64,000 bases of DNA from the NCBI RefSeq assembly GCF_027257195.1, contig NZ_JAPDFS010000001.1, positions 682,821-746,820 of the forward strand, read 5' to 3'. This DNA is from Halorubrum sp. F4 (GTDB lineage Archaea; Halobacteriota; Halobacteria; Halobacteriales; Haloferacaceae). Numbering within the stretch: position 1 is the first letter of the stretch; each line of letters starts with the position of its first letter. This document shows positions 17,680 through 26,676 of this stretch, in pieces. The notes below the pieces were generated by a model that worked only from the letters and a program-made list of their open reading frames with translations, was not told where the DNA came from and did no database searches. Made by a program: the position numbers and the translations under genes.

Positions 17680-19245
17680 TCAATCGTCGAGCGTCTCGGC
17701 GGACGCCTCGGCGTTCTCCTCGTCGTCTCCGACCGCGACGGAGGAGTCCGCGTCCGGGTCGATCGCCGTCTCCCCGGGTTCGTCGATGACCCCCTCCGTC
17801 CACGTTCCCCGCCGGAACCACGCCACGCCGAGGACGAACGAGACGACCGCGGCCGTCGTGTACGCCCACCAGAGCCCCTCGACTCCCCAGGCGAGTCCCG
17901 TGTAACCGACCTCGAAGGCGGGGACGGCGAGCGGGCCGACGGAGAACCCGCCGAGGGTGACGCTCACGGCTCCGAACGCTAAGAGTGCGGCGACCGGGAT
18001 CCGGAAGATCCACCGCGAGAGCAGCGACAGCGCCATCGCCACCTTGGTGTGACCCGCGCCGCGGAACGCGCCCTGGATAACCATGAGGCCGCCGAAGAAG
18101 GCCCACGAGAGCGCGACGATCCGCAGGAATCCGATCCCCTCCGCGATCGTCGCCGGGTCGTCGACGAAGACGCCCATCGCGACTCCCGGAAACACCCAGA
18201 CGAGTCCGCCGGCCACCGCGAGCAGCCCCATCGTCCCGGCGGTGGCCGCGCGCGTGACTGCGGCCGCACGGTCGGGCGTTTCCGCGCCGAGGTTCTGTCC
18301 CACGCCGGTCGCGGTCGCCTGGCCGACCGCGCCGGCGACGCCCCACGAGATCGACATCAGTCGGACGCCGATGCCGTACGCGGCCGTCGCGGCCGGACCG
18401 AACCGCGCGACGAGCGCCGCCATCGCGACCGCCGCAAACGACCGCGCCCATCCGTCGAGCGTCCCCGGATATCCCACATCGATCAGCTTCCGCAGGATCT
18501 CGGGGTTGGGCCGGAGGTCGCGGACGTAGAGCTTCACGCCCCAGTCACCCCGGAGCAGGATCCAGATCCCGACCGCGGTCGCGAACAGGCGGGCGATGAA
18601 CGTCGCGATCGCGGCCCCACGGGTCCCCATTGCCGGGATCGGCCCCCAGCCGAGGATGAAGACGGGGTCGATGACGATGTTGAGCGCCGCGGAGATCGCG
18701 ACGAGCCACATCGCGGTCCGCGTGTCGCCGGCTCCCTGGAGCGACGCGCGGAACGCGAAGAAGAGGAAGGTGAGCGGCAGCGTGAGGAAGATCACCTCGA
18801 TGTACGCGAGCGACTCCGTGAACACCGCGTCGCGTGCGCCGATCCAGTAGAGCAGCCAGTGACGTGCCGCGAATCCGACGGCCGCGAGGACGACGCTCAC
18901 GACGATCGCGAGCAACACCGTCTGGGCGACGATCTCGTCCGCCCGGCGGTCCTCGCCCGCGCCGACGTGCTGGGAGACCAAGGCGATCGTCGCGGCGGTG
19001 AGCCCCATCGCGGTGGAGACGAACAGCCACGACAGCGGGAACATGAGCGAGACGGCGGCGACCGCGTCGGTGCTCACGCGTCCCACCCAGAACATGTCCG
19101 CGAGGTTGTACAGCGTCTGGAGGAGGTTACCGAGCACCAGCGGCCACGCGAGGTCGAACAGCTTCGGGGAGATGGCTCCCGTCGTCATGTCGACCCGGGC
19201 GTCGTCGTTTCCCACGGGGAGGTCCGTCCGGCCAGTAGGGCGCAT
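17680..19245 (-). CDS. MATE family efflux transporter
   Basis: A 521-residue integral membrane protein with about 12 helices in two halves, each opening with family patterns: LAWPLVLGNLLQTLYNLADMFWVG in the first and LIDVGYPGTLDGWARSF in the second; GWGPIPAMGTRGAAIATFIAR is a classic MATE stretch. MATE carriers export drugs or metabolites against sodium or protons. The start at 19245 (MRPTGRTDLP) is uncertain; the inner ATG at 19188 (MTTGAISPKLF) is equally close to the conserved core. Tail to tail with the small membrane gene at 17411. Confidence 0.9.
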   Translation of the reverse strand: MRPTGRTDLPVGNDDARVDMTTGAISPKLFDLAWPLVLGNLLQTLYNLADMFWVGRVSTDAVAAVSLMFPLSWLFVSTAMGLTAATIALVSQHVGAGEDRRADEIVAQTVLLAIVVSVVLAAVGFAARHWLLYWIGARDAVFTESLAYIEVIFLTLPLTFLFFAFRASLQGAGDTRTAMWLVAISAALNIVIDPVFILGWGPIPAMGTRGAAIATFIARLFATAVGIWILLRGDWGVKLYVRDLRPNPEILRKLIDVGYPGTLDGWARSFAAVAMAALVARFGPAATAAYGIGVRLMSISWGVAGAVGQATATGVGQNLGAETPDRAAAVTRAATAGTMGLLAVAGGLVWVFPGVAMGVFVDDPATIAEGIGFLRIVALSWAFFGGLMVIQGAFRGAGHTKVAMALSLLSRWIFRIPVAALLAFGAVSVTLGGFSVGPLAVPAFEVGYTGLAWGVEGLWWAYTTAAVVSFVLGVAWFRRGTWTEGVIDEPGETAIDPDADSSVAVGDDEENAEASAETLDD

Positions 19246-19277
19246 CCGACCTAATCTTTCGGGAGCCGGCGGGGTAA

Positions 19278-19377
19278 GCGAGGTCGAGGGAGCGAAGCGA
19301 CCGAGACCTCGTGGCGGAGCGGGGAGCGAAGCGACCCGCGGAGCAAGCTGTCCCGGAGCGAAGCGACCGAGACCTCG
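19278..19377. repeat. cluster of GGAGCGAAGCGACC repeats between MATE and peptidase genes
   Basis: Three copies of GGAGCGAAGCGACC occur in 100 bp (near 19289, 19323 and 19354); the first and third are followed by GAGACCTCG. The first also pairs with an upstream CGAGGTC, giving a short hairpin. Such GAGCGAAGCGA-type units are scattered in haloarchaeal intergenic DNA. Confidence 0.65.
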
Positions 19378-19442
19378 CTCACCTCCCGGACACCGGTGCC
19401 GCGACCGCAAGGACGAGGACCCGCCCCGACGTCGGACTCGAC

Positions 19443-20927
19443 ATGGACGACGAGGAACACGCGAACGACGGGGCGCGCACGGACGGCGGGGTATCGGACG
19501 GAAACGACGCGCTCGCGGCGGCGGTGGACGAACGGGTCGACGCGTATCGCGACCGCCTCTTCGAGCTACTCGCCCAACCCAGCGTCTCGACGACCGGGGA
19601 GGGAATGGATGTCGCCGCGGATCTGGTGATCGACGTCCTCGAGGACGCCGGGCTCGACGCGGAACGGATCGACACCGAGCGATACCCGCTCGTGTACGCG
19701 GAGCGAGGTCCCGTGGGTGACGAGGACGACGCCGACGACACGGGCGACGCTGCCGAGACCGGGGACGACGTGCCGACCGTTCTCTTTTACGGCCACTACG
19801 ACGTCCAGCCGCCGGGCGACGTCGACGCCTGGGAGTCGCCGGCGTTCGAGCCGACGATCCGCGACGGCTCCATCTACGCCCGCGGTTCGGGCGACAACAA
19901 GGGCCAGTTCGCGGCCCACGCGTTCGCGGTCGACGCGCTCCTCGCGGCCGACGCGTTCCCGGACGTGACGGTGAAACTGCTGATCGAGGGCGGCGAGGAG
20001 AGCGGGAGCGCCGGGCTCCGCGAGTACCTCCGGAGCCAACCCGACGCCCTCGCCGACGTCGACCTCGTGTACGTCGCCGACGGGCCGCGCCACGCGGTCG
20101 CGGGCGAGGACGGCGTCCGCGCGGGCGTGCCGACGTTGATGTACGGCAACCGTGGCGTCCTCTCGGTCCAGGTCGACCTCCGGACCGCGAACACCGACCT
20201 CCACTCGGGCAACTTCGGCGGACCGGTCCCCGGCGCGACGAACCGACTCGTCGAACTGCTCGCGTCGATGCGCGCGGACGACGGCGACGGGGTCGACGTC
20301 GACGGCTTCCACGACGGGACCGCGATCACCGACGCCGATCGCGAGCTCGTGGCGGCGATCCCCGACGACAGCGAGGCGATCCGCGAGGAACTGGACGTCG
20401 ACCGCTTCGTCACCGACGACCCCTACTATGAGCGGCTGTTGACCCGCCCGACCATGACGATCAACGGGCTCTCGGGCGGCTACCAGGGCGAGGGGATGAA
20501 GACCGTCCTTCCGGCGACGGCGTCGGCGAAGCTCGACTTCCGGCTCGTCCCCAACCAGGACCCCGACGCCGTCTTCGAGGCGGTCCGGAGCCACCTCCGC
20601 GAGCGCGAGCCGCGGGTCGAGGTGGCGAAACACGGCACGTTCCCGCCGATGAAGACGCCGGTCGACACGCCGATGGCCGCGCCGGTCCGCGACGCGCTCG
20701 AAACGGTGTGGGACGAGGAGGTGGTCGAACTCCCCGTGCTCGGCGGGAGCCTGCCAGCCGCCTACTTCCGCGAGGTGGAGGCGCTCGCGGACGTCCCCGT
20801 GCTCGTCGTCCCGTACGCCAACCACGACCAGGGGAACCACTCGCCGAACGAGCACCTCGACGTCGACTGCTTCGAGAACGGGATCCGGACGAGCGCGCGG
20901 GTGATCCGGTCGCTCGGCTCGCGCTGA
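19443..20927 (+). CDS. M20 family metallopeptidase (dipeptidase/deacylase type)
   Basis: A 494-residue zinc peptidase. Metal and catalytic segments are visible: YGHYDVQPPGD (first His and Asp), YARGSGDNKGQ (bridging Asp), IEGGEESGSAGL (general base Glu and ligand Glu), VYVADGP, and the final NHDQGNHSPNEH histidine. The lid dimerisation insertion (NTDLHSGNFGGPVPGATNRL) places it with the dipeptidase/carnosinase group rather than with ArgE or DapE. Residues 1-25 are acidic and variable. A cytoplasmic role in peptide turnover is likely; the substrate is not predictable. Confidence 0.88.
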   Translation: MDDEEHANDGARTDGGVSDGNDALAAAVDERVDAYRDRLFELLAQPSVSTTGEGMDVAADLVIDVLEDAGLDAERIDTERYPLVYAERGPVGDEDDADDTGDAAETGDDVPTVLFYGHYDVQPPGDVDAWESPAFEPTIRDGSIYARGSGDNKGQFAAHAFAVDALLAADAFPDVTVKLLIEGGEESGSAGLREYLRSQPDALADVDLVYVADGPRHAVAGEDGVRAGVPTLMYGNRGVLSVQVDLRTANTDLHSGNFGGPVPGATNRLVELLASMRADDGDGVDVDGFHDGTAITDADRELVAAIPDDSEAIREELDVDRFVTDDPYYERLLTRPTMTINGLSGGYQGEGMKTVLPATASAKLDFRLVPNQDPDAVFEAVRSHLREREPRVEVAKHGTFPPMKTPVDTPMAAPVRDALETVWDEEVVELPVLGGSLPAAYFREVEALADVPVLVVPYANHDQGNHSPNEHLDVDCFENGIRTSARVIRSLGSR

Positions 20928-20930
20928 TCC

Positions 20931-21896
20931 CTACGCCACGCGGTTCTCGATCGTCCCGTAGTCGCCGGCTTCCTCGGCCCGTTCGAGGTTGGTCGCGACG
21001 ATCTCCGCGAGTCGGGCGTAGTACTCGGGCGAGTGACCGGCGTTGTGGGGCGTGATCGACACGTTGTCGAACCCCCACAGGTCGTGGTCGGCCGGGAGCG
21101 GCTCCGGATCCGTGACGTCGAGTGCGGCACCCCGGAGGCGGTTCGTTCGGACCGCCGAAAGCAACGCGTCGGTGTCGACGATCGGACCGCGACCGACGTT
21201 CACCAGGACCGCGCTCGACGGGAGCGTCTCGAACTCCGCCGTTCCGACCAGCCCCCTCGTCTCCGCCGTGAGCGGGGAGGCGATCACGAGGTAGTCGGTC
21301 CGCGAGAGCGCCTCGTGGAACGCGTCGTGGTCGAACCCGATCACTTCGTCGGTCGGACCTCCCTTGTCGGGAGTGTACCGAACGCCGACCGTCTCCACGC
21401 CGAACGGCGGCAACCGACGGGCGACCTCCCGACCGATCGCGCCGAGCCCGACGATCGTCACCGTGTCCCCCTTCAGCTCCCGCGACTGGTGGTGGCGCCA
21501 CTCCCGTTTCTCGTTCTGCCGCCACGACCGATGGAAGTCGCGGGTGAAGACCAGGAGCTGTCCGAGGACGTACTCGGCGATGTTCGGGCCGTGAACGCCC
21601 GACCCGTTCGAGACGGCGATGCCGCGCTCGGCGAGCGTCTCGAGCGGGAGGTGACCGGTTCCGGCGGAGGCGCACGCGAAGTACTCCATCGCCTCCGCGG
21701 CCTCCAGGACCGCCGGCGGGAGCCGGTGGCCGGTCACCACCGGGGCCCGCCCGACGAGCTCCCGCTCCTCGGCCGGCGTCGCCGCCCGCGCCACCGTCCG
21801 ATCCGGGAGACGGCTCCGGAGCTCCCGCGCGTACTCCTCGGTGTCCATCCCGTGAGCGCTTCGTCGGAGCACGACCACGTCGGGAGCGTCGGTCAT
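20931..21896 (-). CDS. D-2-hydroxyacid dehydrogenase
   Basis: A 321-residue NAD(P)-dependent dehydrogenase of the D-isomer family. It has the Rossmann motif GLGAIGREVA, the catalytic arginine in VNVGRGPIVD, the acid in DVTDPEPLP, and the catalytic histidine in ITPHNAGHSP. It closely resembles haloarchaeal D2-hydroxyacid dehydrogenases that reduce 2-ketoacids. Its stop is 3 nt from the stop of the convergent M20 gene. The physiological ketoacid is unknown. Confidence 0.9.
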   Translation of the reverse strand: MTDAPDVVVLRRSAHGMDTEEYARELRSRLPDRTVARAATPAEERELVGRAPVVTGHRLPPAVLEAAEAMEYFACASAGTGHLPLETLAERGIAVSNGSGVHGPNIAEYVLGQLLVFTRDFHRSWRQNEKREWRHHQSRELKGDTVTIVGLGAIGREVARRLPPFGVETVGVRYTPDKGGPTDEVIGFDHDAFHEALSRTDYLVIASPLTAETRGLVGTAEFETLPSSAVLVNVGRGPIVDTDALLSAVRTNRLRGAALDVTDPEPLPADHDLWGFDNVSITPHNAGHSPEYYARLAEIVATNLERAEEAGDYGTIENRVA

Positions 21897-22002
21897 CGGG
21901 CGTCACCACGGATTTCAGGAACGGATCCGGTCATACATCCGGATATGGGGCGACAGAAATAAATCCGCGCTCGTGTCGGGAGCGGGACGGGTACACCCAA
22001 CA

Positions 22003-22010
22003 CTTATATT
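22003..22010 (+). promoter_or_regulatory. TATA box of the cold-shock gene
   Basis: CTTATATT about 26-33 bp before the ATG at 22036, the clearest TATA element in this part of the window, consistent with a strongly expressed leaderless gene. Confidence 0.7.
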
Positions 22011-22035
22011 CTCGTTACGAGAGGCTTCAGGTGCG

Positions 22036-22230
22036 ATGGCGACAGGCAAGGTCGACTTCTTCAACGACACCGGCGGTTACGGATTCATCGAGACTGACGA
22101 CGCTGACGAGGACGTGTTCTTCCACATGGAGGACGTCGGCGGCCCGGACCTCGAGGAAGGCCAGGAGGTAGAGTTCGATATCGAGGAGGCGGACAAGGGT
22201 CCGCGCGCGAAGAACCTCACTCGACTGTAA
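22036..22230 (+). CDS. cspA: cold-shock domain protein
   Basis: A 64-residue single-domain OB-fold protein (MATGKVDFFNDTGGYGFIETD ... DVFFHMEDV). RNP1 is GGYGFIE and RNP2 is DVFFHM, so it should bind single-stranded RNA or DNA. The start is fixed by the TATA box 26-33 bp upstream and by the match to the usual CspA length. Haloarchaea carry several copies; this one stands alone in 400 bp between convergent metabolic genes. Confidence 0.95.
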   Translation: MATGKVDFFNDTGGYGFIETDDADEDVFFHMEDVGGPDLEEGQEVEFDIEEADKGPRAKNLTRL

Positions 22231-22315
22231 CCGGCGGTTCGACGACCGCTCGGACAGTTCCCGAAACGCGTCCCGCGTATATTACGCCCGCCAGCGGCGG
22301 CATCGGTCGCAGACC

Positions 22316-23302
22316 CTACGAACCGTCCGACCCGTCGAACGGGAACGTCACGCCGGTCGCCTCGACGGAGTACTCCCAGAGCCGGCGCGCGTCCGCGCGG
22401 TCGTAGGACGCGTCGTTCGACCGGCCGACGGTCGGGTGCCCGCGCATGTTCATGAAGCCGCCCGGCTCGACGTACGCGCCGCCGTCGACGTCGGCGGTCG
22501 CGGCGTACAGCATGGGCTCGGCGCCGACCGCGGCGTCCTGGCCGAGGATCGCGTTCGCGAGCCGCATCCCGACTTTCAAGAGCGGATTACCGCTCTCGCT
22601 TGCGGTCCGTAGCTGGAGGTTCGTGTCCGCGTACCCCGGGTGGCAGGCGAGGCTCCTGACGCCGACGCCCTCGCCCGCCGACTCGGCCGCGTCGACCCGG
22701 CGCTGGAGCTCGTAGGCGAAGAGCAGATTGGCGAGTTTGCTCCGGCCGTACGCCCTCCACTTCCCGTACGACTCCTCCCAGTTGAGGTCCGAGAAGTCCA
22801 TCTCGCCCTGCTCGTGAGCCCCCGACGACTGCGTCACGACGCGGGCAGCGCCCTCCCCGCCGACCCCGTCGGCCGCGGTCAGGAGGTCGAAGAGCCGCCC
22901 GGTGAGCGCGAAGTGACCGAGGTGGTTGACGCCGAACTGTGTCTCGAAGCCGTCCGCGGTCTCGCTTCGCGGGATCGCCATGACGCCGGCGTTGTTACAG
23001 AGGACGTCGACCGCGTCGTAGTCGGCGGAGAGATCCCGAGCAAAGGACGCCACCGAGTCGAGCGAGGCGAGATCACACTCCCGGACGTCGAGGTCGGGAG
23101 CGACATCCGAATCACGAGACTGCGCGCGTATCTCGTCGGCCGCGTGCTCGCCCCGCTCGACGCTCCGGCACGCCATCACGACGGTCGCGCCCTTCCGGGC
23201 AAACGCCCGGGTCCCCTCGAATCCGAGCCCGCTGTTGGCTCCGGTGACGACCACCTTCTTCCCGTCCAGCCGCGGCATCTCGTTCGCCGTCCATACGGCC
23301 AT
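22316..23302 (-). CDS. short-chain dehydrogenase/reductase (retinol dehydrogenase-like)
   Basis: A 328-residue NADP-binding oxidoreductase with GANSGLGFEGTRAFARKGA (cofactor loop), LCNNAGVM, the catalytic serine in VTQSSGAH, and YGRSKLAN supplying Tyr and Lys. Length and the C-terminal HPGYADTNLQ region match the retinol-dehydrogenase/protochlorophyllide-reductase-like branch common in haloarchaea. The ATG at 23302 (MAVWTANEMPRL) is chosen over an upstream GTG. Substrate unknown; possibly carotenoid or lipid aldehydes, which is speculation from the family. Confidence 0.86.
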   Translation of the reverse strand: MAVWTANEMPRLDGKKVVVTGANSGLGFEGTRAFARKGATVVMACRSVERGEHAADEIRAQSRDSDVAPDLDVRECDLASLDSVASFARDLSADYDAVDVLCNNAGVMAIPRSETADGFETQFGVNHLGHFALTGRLFDLLTAADGVGGEGAARVVTQSSGAHEQGEMDFSDLNWEESYGKWRAYGRSKLANLLFAYELQRRVDAAESAGEGVGVRSLACHPGYADTNLQLRTASESGNPLLKVGMRLANAILGQDAAVGAEPMLYAATADVDGGAYVEPGGFMNMRGHPTVGRSNDASYDRADARRLWEYSVEATGVTFPFDGSDGS

Positions 23303-23395
23303 GATCGACCGTAGGGGTTTCACGGGCAGAAACCTGTCGACGGGCGAACCGATGCCCGTGGGGACTGCTCCGGACCGGGCGATGACTCCCCGCGA

Positions 23396-24463
23396 TCAGG
23401 TCTCCTCGAACCCGCTCAGCACCACGGTCACCGCGTCCTTGGACGGGACGTCGCGGACGCCGTACTCGGTCGGGTGCTGCCGTTCGTGGGGATACGCATC
23501 CGGCTGGGGAACCTCGTACGTCTCGTTCCCCTCGAACTCCCGAAGGAATTCCCGCGTGATCATCGGCTCGACGAACGCCAACCGCGACCCGCCGGCGTCG
23601 CCGACGAACCCCTGGATGAGGGTGTTGTCGAAGGCCTCCGGGTCGCCCGGCTCGCCCGGCGCGTCCGGGAGTTCGGGCGCGTCTTCCGGCGCGGTGTGTT
23701 CGCCCATGTCCGTGATGTAGCGCTGGTCGGCGACCGGATCCGGGGACCGGGCGTATCCCTCGGGGAGCTGGTCGTAATCGAAGTTCGTCTCCGTCACCTT
23801 CCCGTCGGGGTCCGGATCCGGGCTATCGGGCGTGTACTCCCCGTTCCCGGTGTCGTACGGCGGGAGTCGTGGGCCCTCGACGCTGTCGACCGTCGCCGGA
23901 TCGAGCATGTGGAAGTGGATGTCGAAGTGCGGCCTGAGCCACGCCCCCGCCCCGCCGAAGTGGCCGCCCGGATTCCAGTTGAGTCCCAGGAACGTGAACG
24001 GCGTCCGCTCCGCTGCCGGGAACGGGACGAAGAACTGTAGTGACTGCTTGAAATGGACCTTCGTCGCCTGTCCGCCGACGCGGTACTTGTCCGTCTCGGC
24101 CCGGTTGTCGGCTGCTGCGAGATCGTCGGCGCTCGGCAACCCCTCCAGTGCCGACCGTTCAAACTCGACGCCGTGATGTTTCGGATTCCCCGACGGCGTC
24201 TCGGTGGTGAACGTCCGAACTTCACCGTTTCCGAGGTTGACGCTACCCCCGTACTCGGTGATCCCCTTCGGCGGGAATCCGTTTCCACCGCCGTTTCCGC
24301 CGGCGTTCCCACCACCGTTTCCGCCTCGTCCGTTTCCAGGTGCGCCCGCGACCACCCCGGATCCGCCGACGAGGGCGGAGCCGACGACCGCTGACCGGAT
24401 GAAGGCTCGTCGTCCAGTAGTTCGCTGTCGATCCGACCGCTCGTCCGTGTGTTCCTCGAACAT
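23396..24463 (-). CDS. Tat-exported protein, possibly TTHB210-like (DUF5602)
   Basis: A 355-residue secreted protein. A twin-arginine signal (GRRAFIRSAVVGSALVGGSG) is followed by a Gly/Asn repeat region (GGNGGGNAGGNGGGNG, residues about 50-65). The mature part has ALEGLPSADDL, a metal-site-like PHFDIHFHMLDP, and a second His-rich end (YPHERQHPTEYG). The HFDIHFHM pattern recalls TTHB210/DUF5602 proteins of unknown role; I hold that lightly. There is no lipobox cysteine, so it should be released or loosely held outside. ATG at 24463 chosen because the Tat signal then starts 20 residues in. Confidence 0.68.
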   Translation of the reverse strand: MFEEHTDERSDRQRTTGRRAFIRSAVVGSALVGGSGVVAGAPGNGRGGNGGGNAGGNGGGNGFPPKGITEYGGSVNLGNGEVRTFTTETPSGNPKHHGVEFERSALEGLPSADDLAAADNRAETDKYRVGGQATKVHFKQSLQFFVPFPAAERTPFTFLGLNWNPGGHFGGAGAWLRPHFDIHFHMLDPATVDSVEGPRLPPYDTGNGEYTPDSPDPDPDGKVTETNFDYDQLPEGYARSPDPVADQRYITDMGEHTAPEDAPELPDAPGEPGDPEAFDNTLIQGFVGDAGGSRLAFVEPMITREFLREFEGNETYEVPQPDAYPHERQHPTEYGVRDVPSKDAVTVVLSGFEET

Positions 24464-24661
24464 GGTTCCTCGTTGCGGCCCGGATACGGCCATGTATCCA
24501 GTTACCGTACAACACACGTCAACATGCCGAAACGATATGAAAGTGATGGATAAAACGAGAATTAGATTCGTCGAAACAATGGTATTGATGATGCCGTTTG
24601 GAATCCGCCCGTCCGTCCAGGCCGCGAATCGTCGATTCTGATGTATGGATCGAAGCCGGTC

Positions 24662-24690
24662 CAACGTTCGTTCGATCAGCAACGTTCGTT
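24662..24690 (+). promoter_or_regulatory. direct repeat CAACGTTCGTT before the DJ-1/PfpI gene
   Basis: Two exact 11-bp copies (24662-24672 and 24680-24690), 18 bp apart, end where the TATA-like AAAGACTTATGA begins, 30-40 bp before the ATG at 24730. This is the position of an activator or repressor site touching BRE/TATA. Confidence 0.5.
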
Positions 24691-24729
24691 AAAGACTTAT
24701 GATGGCTCCCGACGTATCATCGAGACGCA

Positions 24730-25323
24730 ATGACGAAGGACATCCTGATGATCGTCGGCGACTTCGGAGAGGACTACGAGATCATGGTCCCGTTCCAGAC
24801 CCTGCAGGCGGTCGGCCACCGCGTCGACGCGGTGTGTCCGGACAGGGAGGAAGGCGAGACGGTCAAGACCGCGATCCACGACTTCCGCGGCGACCAGACG
24901 TACCTCGAGGAGCGCGGACACGACTTCGCGCTGACGGCGACGATGGACGAGGTCGACCCCGCCGACTACGACGCGCTCGTCGTCCCGGGCGGTCGTGCGC
25001 CCGAGTACCTCCGAACCCACGAGGAAGTGATCGAGACGGTCCAGCACTTCTTCGAGGCGGAGAAACCGGTGGTGGCGCTGTGTCACGGCCCGCAGATACT
25101 CGCGGCGGCGGGCGTCCTCGACGGCTACGAGATGACCGCCTACCCGGCGGTTCGCCCCGAGGTCGAGGCCGCGGGCTGTTCGTGGGTCGACGGCGTCGTT
25201 CGGGACGGCAACCTCGTCACGGGCCAGGCGTGGCCGGACCATCCGGAGTGGCTCGCCGAGTTCATCGACCTCCTCGGCGACGAGATCACGCACGGCGACC
25301 CGGTGGCGACGGCCGACGACTGA
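24730..25323 (+). CDS. DJ-1/PfpI family protein (glyoxalase III or amidase-like)
   Basis: A 197-residue member of the DJ-1/PfpI superfamily with the nucleophile elbow ALCHGPQ (C118-H119), an N-terminal acid pair in GEDYE (E14, E17), and [11 protein letters not shown] near residue 85. Family members act as glyoxalases, deglycases or intracellular peptidases that respond to carbonyl stress. The insertion [15 protein letters not shown] is typical of the protease-I-like branch. It has its own promoter with a repeated upstream element. Confidence 0.88.
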   Translation: MTKDILMIVGDFGEDYEIMVPFQTLQAVGHRVDAVCPDREEGETVKTAIHDFRGDQTYLEERGHDFALTATMDEVDPADYDALVVPGGRAPEYLRTHEEVIETVQHFFEAEKPVVALCHGPQILAAAGVLDGYEMTAYPAVRPEVEAAGCSWVDGVVRDGNLVTGQAWPDHPEWLAEFIDLLGDEITHGDPVATADD

Positions 25324-25446
25324 TCGCGGTCGTCCCCGACCGGTCGTCTTTTCGCGGTCGTCTCCGGTGGTCGCCACGAAACCGTCGGTCCGAGACGACG
25401 ATCGGGTTACAACTTAAGACGCTTCGGGTCCGATGTTTCGGCATCC

Positions 25447-26166
25447 ATGAGCACCGCCGACGCGGGAAAGCCGAACCTGTACGTCGTTCGAAACGAGCCG
25501 AATCCGGACCGGGAGTACCACTGTGACGCGCTGGCGTCGTGGTTTCCCGACGCCACGGAGGTGGACTTCGTCGCGGGCGAGCGCGTCCCGCTCGAGGAGG
25601 CTGACGGCGTCGTCCTCACCGGGAGCACCGCGGGCGTCTACGAGGTCGACGACCGCCCGTGGATCGCCGAGGCGGAGGAGTTCGTCCGCGATCTCGTCGA
25701 CCGAGGGATCCCGACGCTCGGCGTCTGTTTCGGCCATCAGGTCGTGAACTCCGCGCTCGGCGGGACGGTCGAGCAGGTCGAGACGACCCACGCGCTCGTC
25801 GAGGCCGACCTGGGCGACGACCCGATCTTCGACGGAGTCGCCCCGGTCGTCGTCGCCCTCCACGGCGACGCCGTCACGGAACTCGGCGACGGGTTGGAGG
25901 TGCTCGCCTCGGCCGACCACGCCCGGATCTTCGGCACGCGCCACCGGACCGCGCCGCTGTGGACCGTGCAGTTCCACCCGGAGATCGAGGCCGAACACCG
26001 CGAGGCGATCCGCGAGGCGGGCGACTGGGACGAACGGGAGTTCTCCTTCGCGGACGTCACGCCGGGGCGGGTCTTCGAGAACTTCGAGCGGCTCGTCGCG
26101 GAGCGGACGACCGCCGCCGCGTCGGAAACGCGCTCGGCCGTCGAGACGGCCGGAACGCCGGAGTAG
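25447..26166 (+). CDS. class I glutamine amidotransferase domain protein
   Basis: A 239-residue stand-alone GATase1 domain: nucleophile C94 in GVCFGHQ, and H177 and E179 in VQFHPEIE complete the triad. The fold order matches GMP-synthase-like amidotransferases, but the partner synthetase is not adjacent and the DNA/tail (TTAAASETRSAVETAG) is plain. It could be a gamma-glutamyl hydrolase-like enzyme. AACTTAAG about 30 bp before the ATG is a probable TATA box. Confidence 0.85.
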   Translation: MSTADAGKPNLYVVRNEPNPDREYHCDALASWFPDATEVDFVAGERVPLEEADGVVLTGSTAGVYEVDDRPWIAEAEEFVRDLVDRGIPTLGVCFGHQVVNSALGGTVEQVETTHALVEADLGDDPIFDGVAPVVVALHGDAVTELGDGLEVLASADHARIFGTRHRTAPLWTVQFHPEIEAEHREAIREAGDWDEREFSFADVTPGRVFENFERLVAERTTAAASETRSAVETAGTPE

Positions 26167-26204
26167 GTCGGTGCTATCGGTGGTGCTCGGTCCCCCGTGT
26201 CCGC

Positions 26205-26675
26205 TCACGAGAGGAACCGGTCGCTGACGTCCTCGTCCGGGATCATACACTGGTCCTTCCGCCCGAACCAGTCGTACCGGTTGTCCGCGACGAACTCGTA
26301 CAGCCGGTCGCGGAGCGGACGCGGGACGATCCGGCCCACCCCCGCGATCCGGTAGGGCCAACCGAGCAGCTCCGCGATCCGGATCGCGGCCCCCGACTTG
26401 GTGTAGGTCCGCTCGCCCTCGACGAGAACAAACGAGTCGAACTCCTCCGTCGGGAAGTCGTGTCGTTCCAGCAGCGCCTGGCCGGCCTCCGACTGCAACG
26501 CGGCGTACTTGAGCCGTCCCTCCGGGTCGCGCGGGATCAGGAACTGGATGACCCCGTTACAGAGGTTACAGACCCCGTCGAAGAGGACGACGGGCGTCTC
26601 CGGCGGGCTCGCTGCGGCTTCGTCGGCCGGGTCCGTGGCGTCTTCCGGGAGGTCCGTGGCGCCTTCCGATGCCAT
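26205..26675 (-). CDS. DCC-family thiol-disulfide oxidoreductase (DUF393)
   Basis: A 156-residue protein with the DGVCNLC motif (C36, C39) that names the family (DxxCxxC), followed by KYAALQSEAGQALL and SGAAIRIAELLG. It is predicted to have a thioredoxin-like fold and redox-active cysteine pair; in vivo partners are not known. The first 27 residues are a low-complexity acidic extension. The ATG lies 1 nt after the stop of the YqjF-like gene, so the two are co-transcribed. Confidence 0.88.
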   Translation of the reverse strand: MASEGATDLPEDATDPADEAAASPPETPVVLFDGVCNLCNGVIQFLIPRDPEGRLKYAALQSEAGQALLERHDFPTEEFDSFVLVEGERTYTKSGAAIRIAELLGWPYRIAGVGRIVPRPLRDRLYEFVADNRYDWFGRKDQCMIPDEDVSDRFLS

Positions 26676-26676
26676 C

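Noticed and set aside
24464-24729. Small gene in the AT-richer 266-bp spacer upstream of the Tat-exported protein
   Set aside because: The frame continuing upstream of the Tat signal lacks haloarchaeal codon bias and a promoter; only the direct-repeat promoter element is convincing there.
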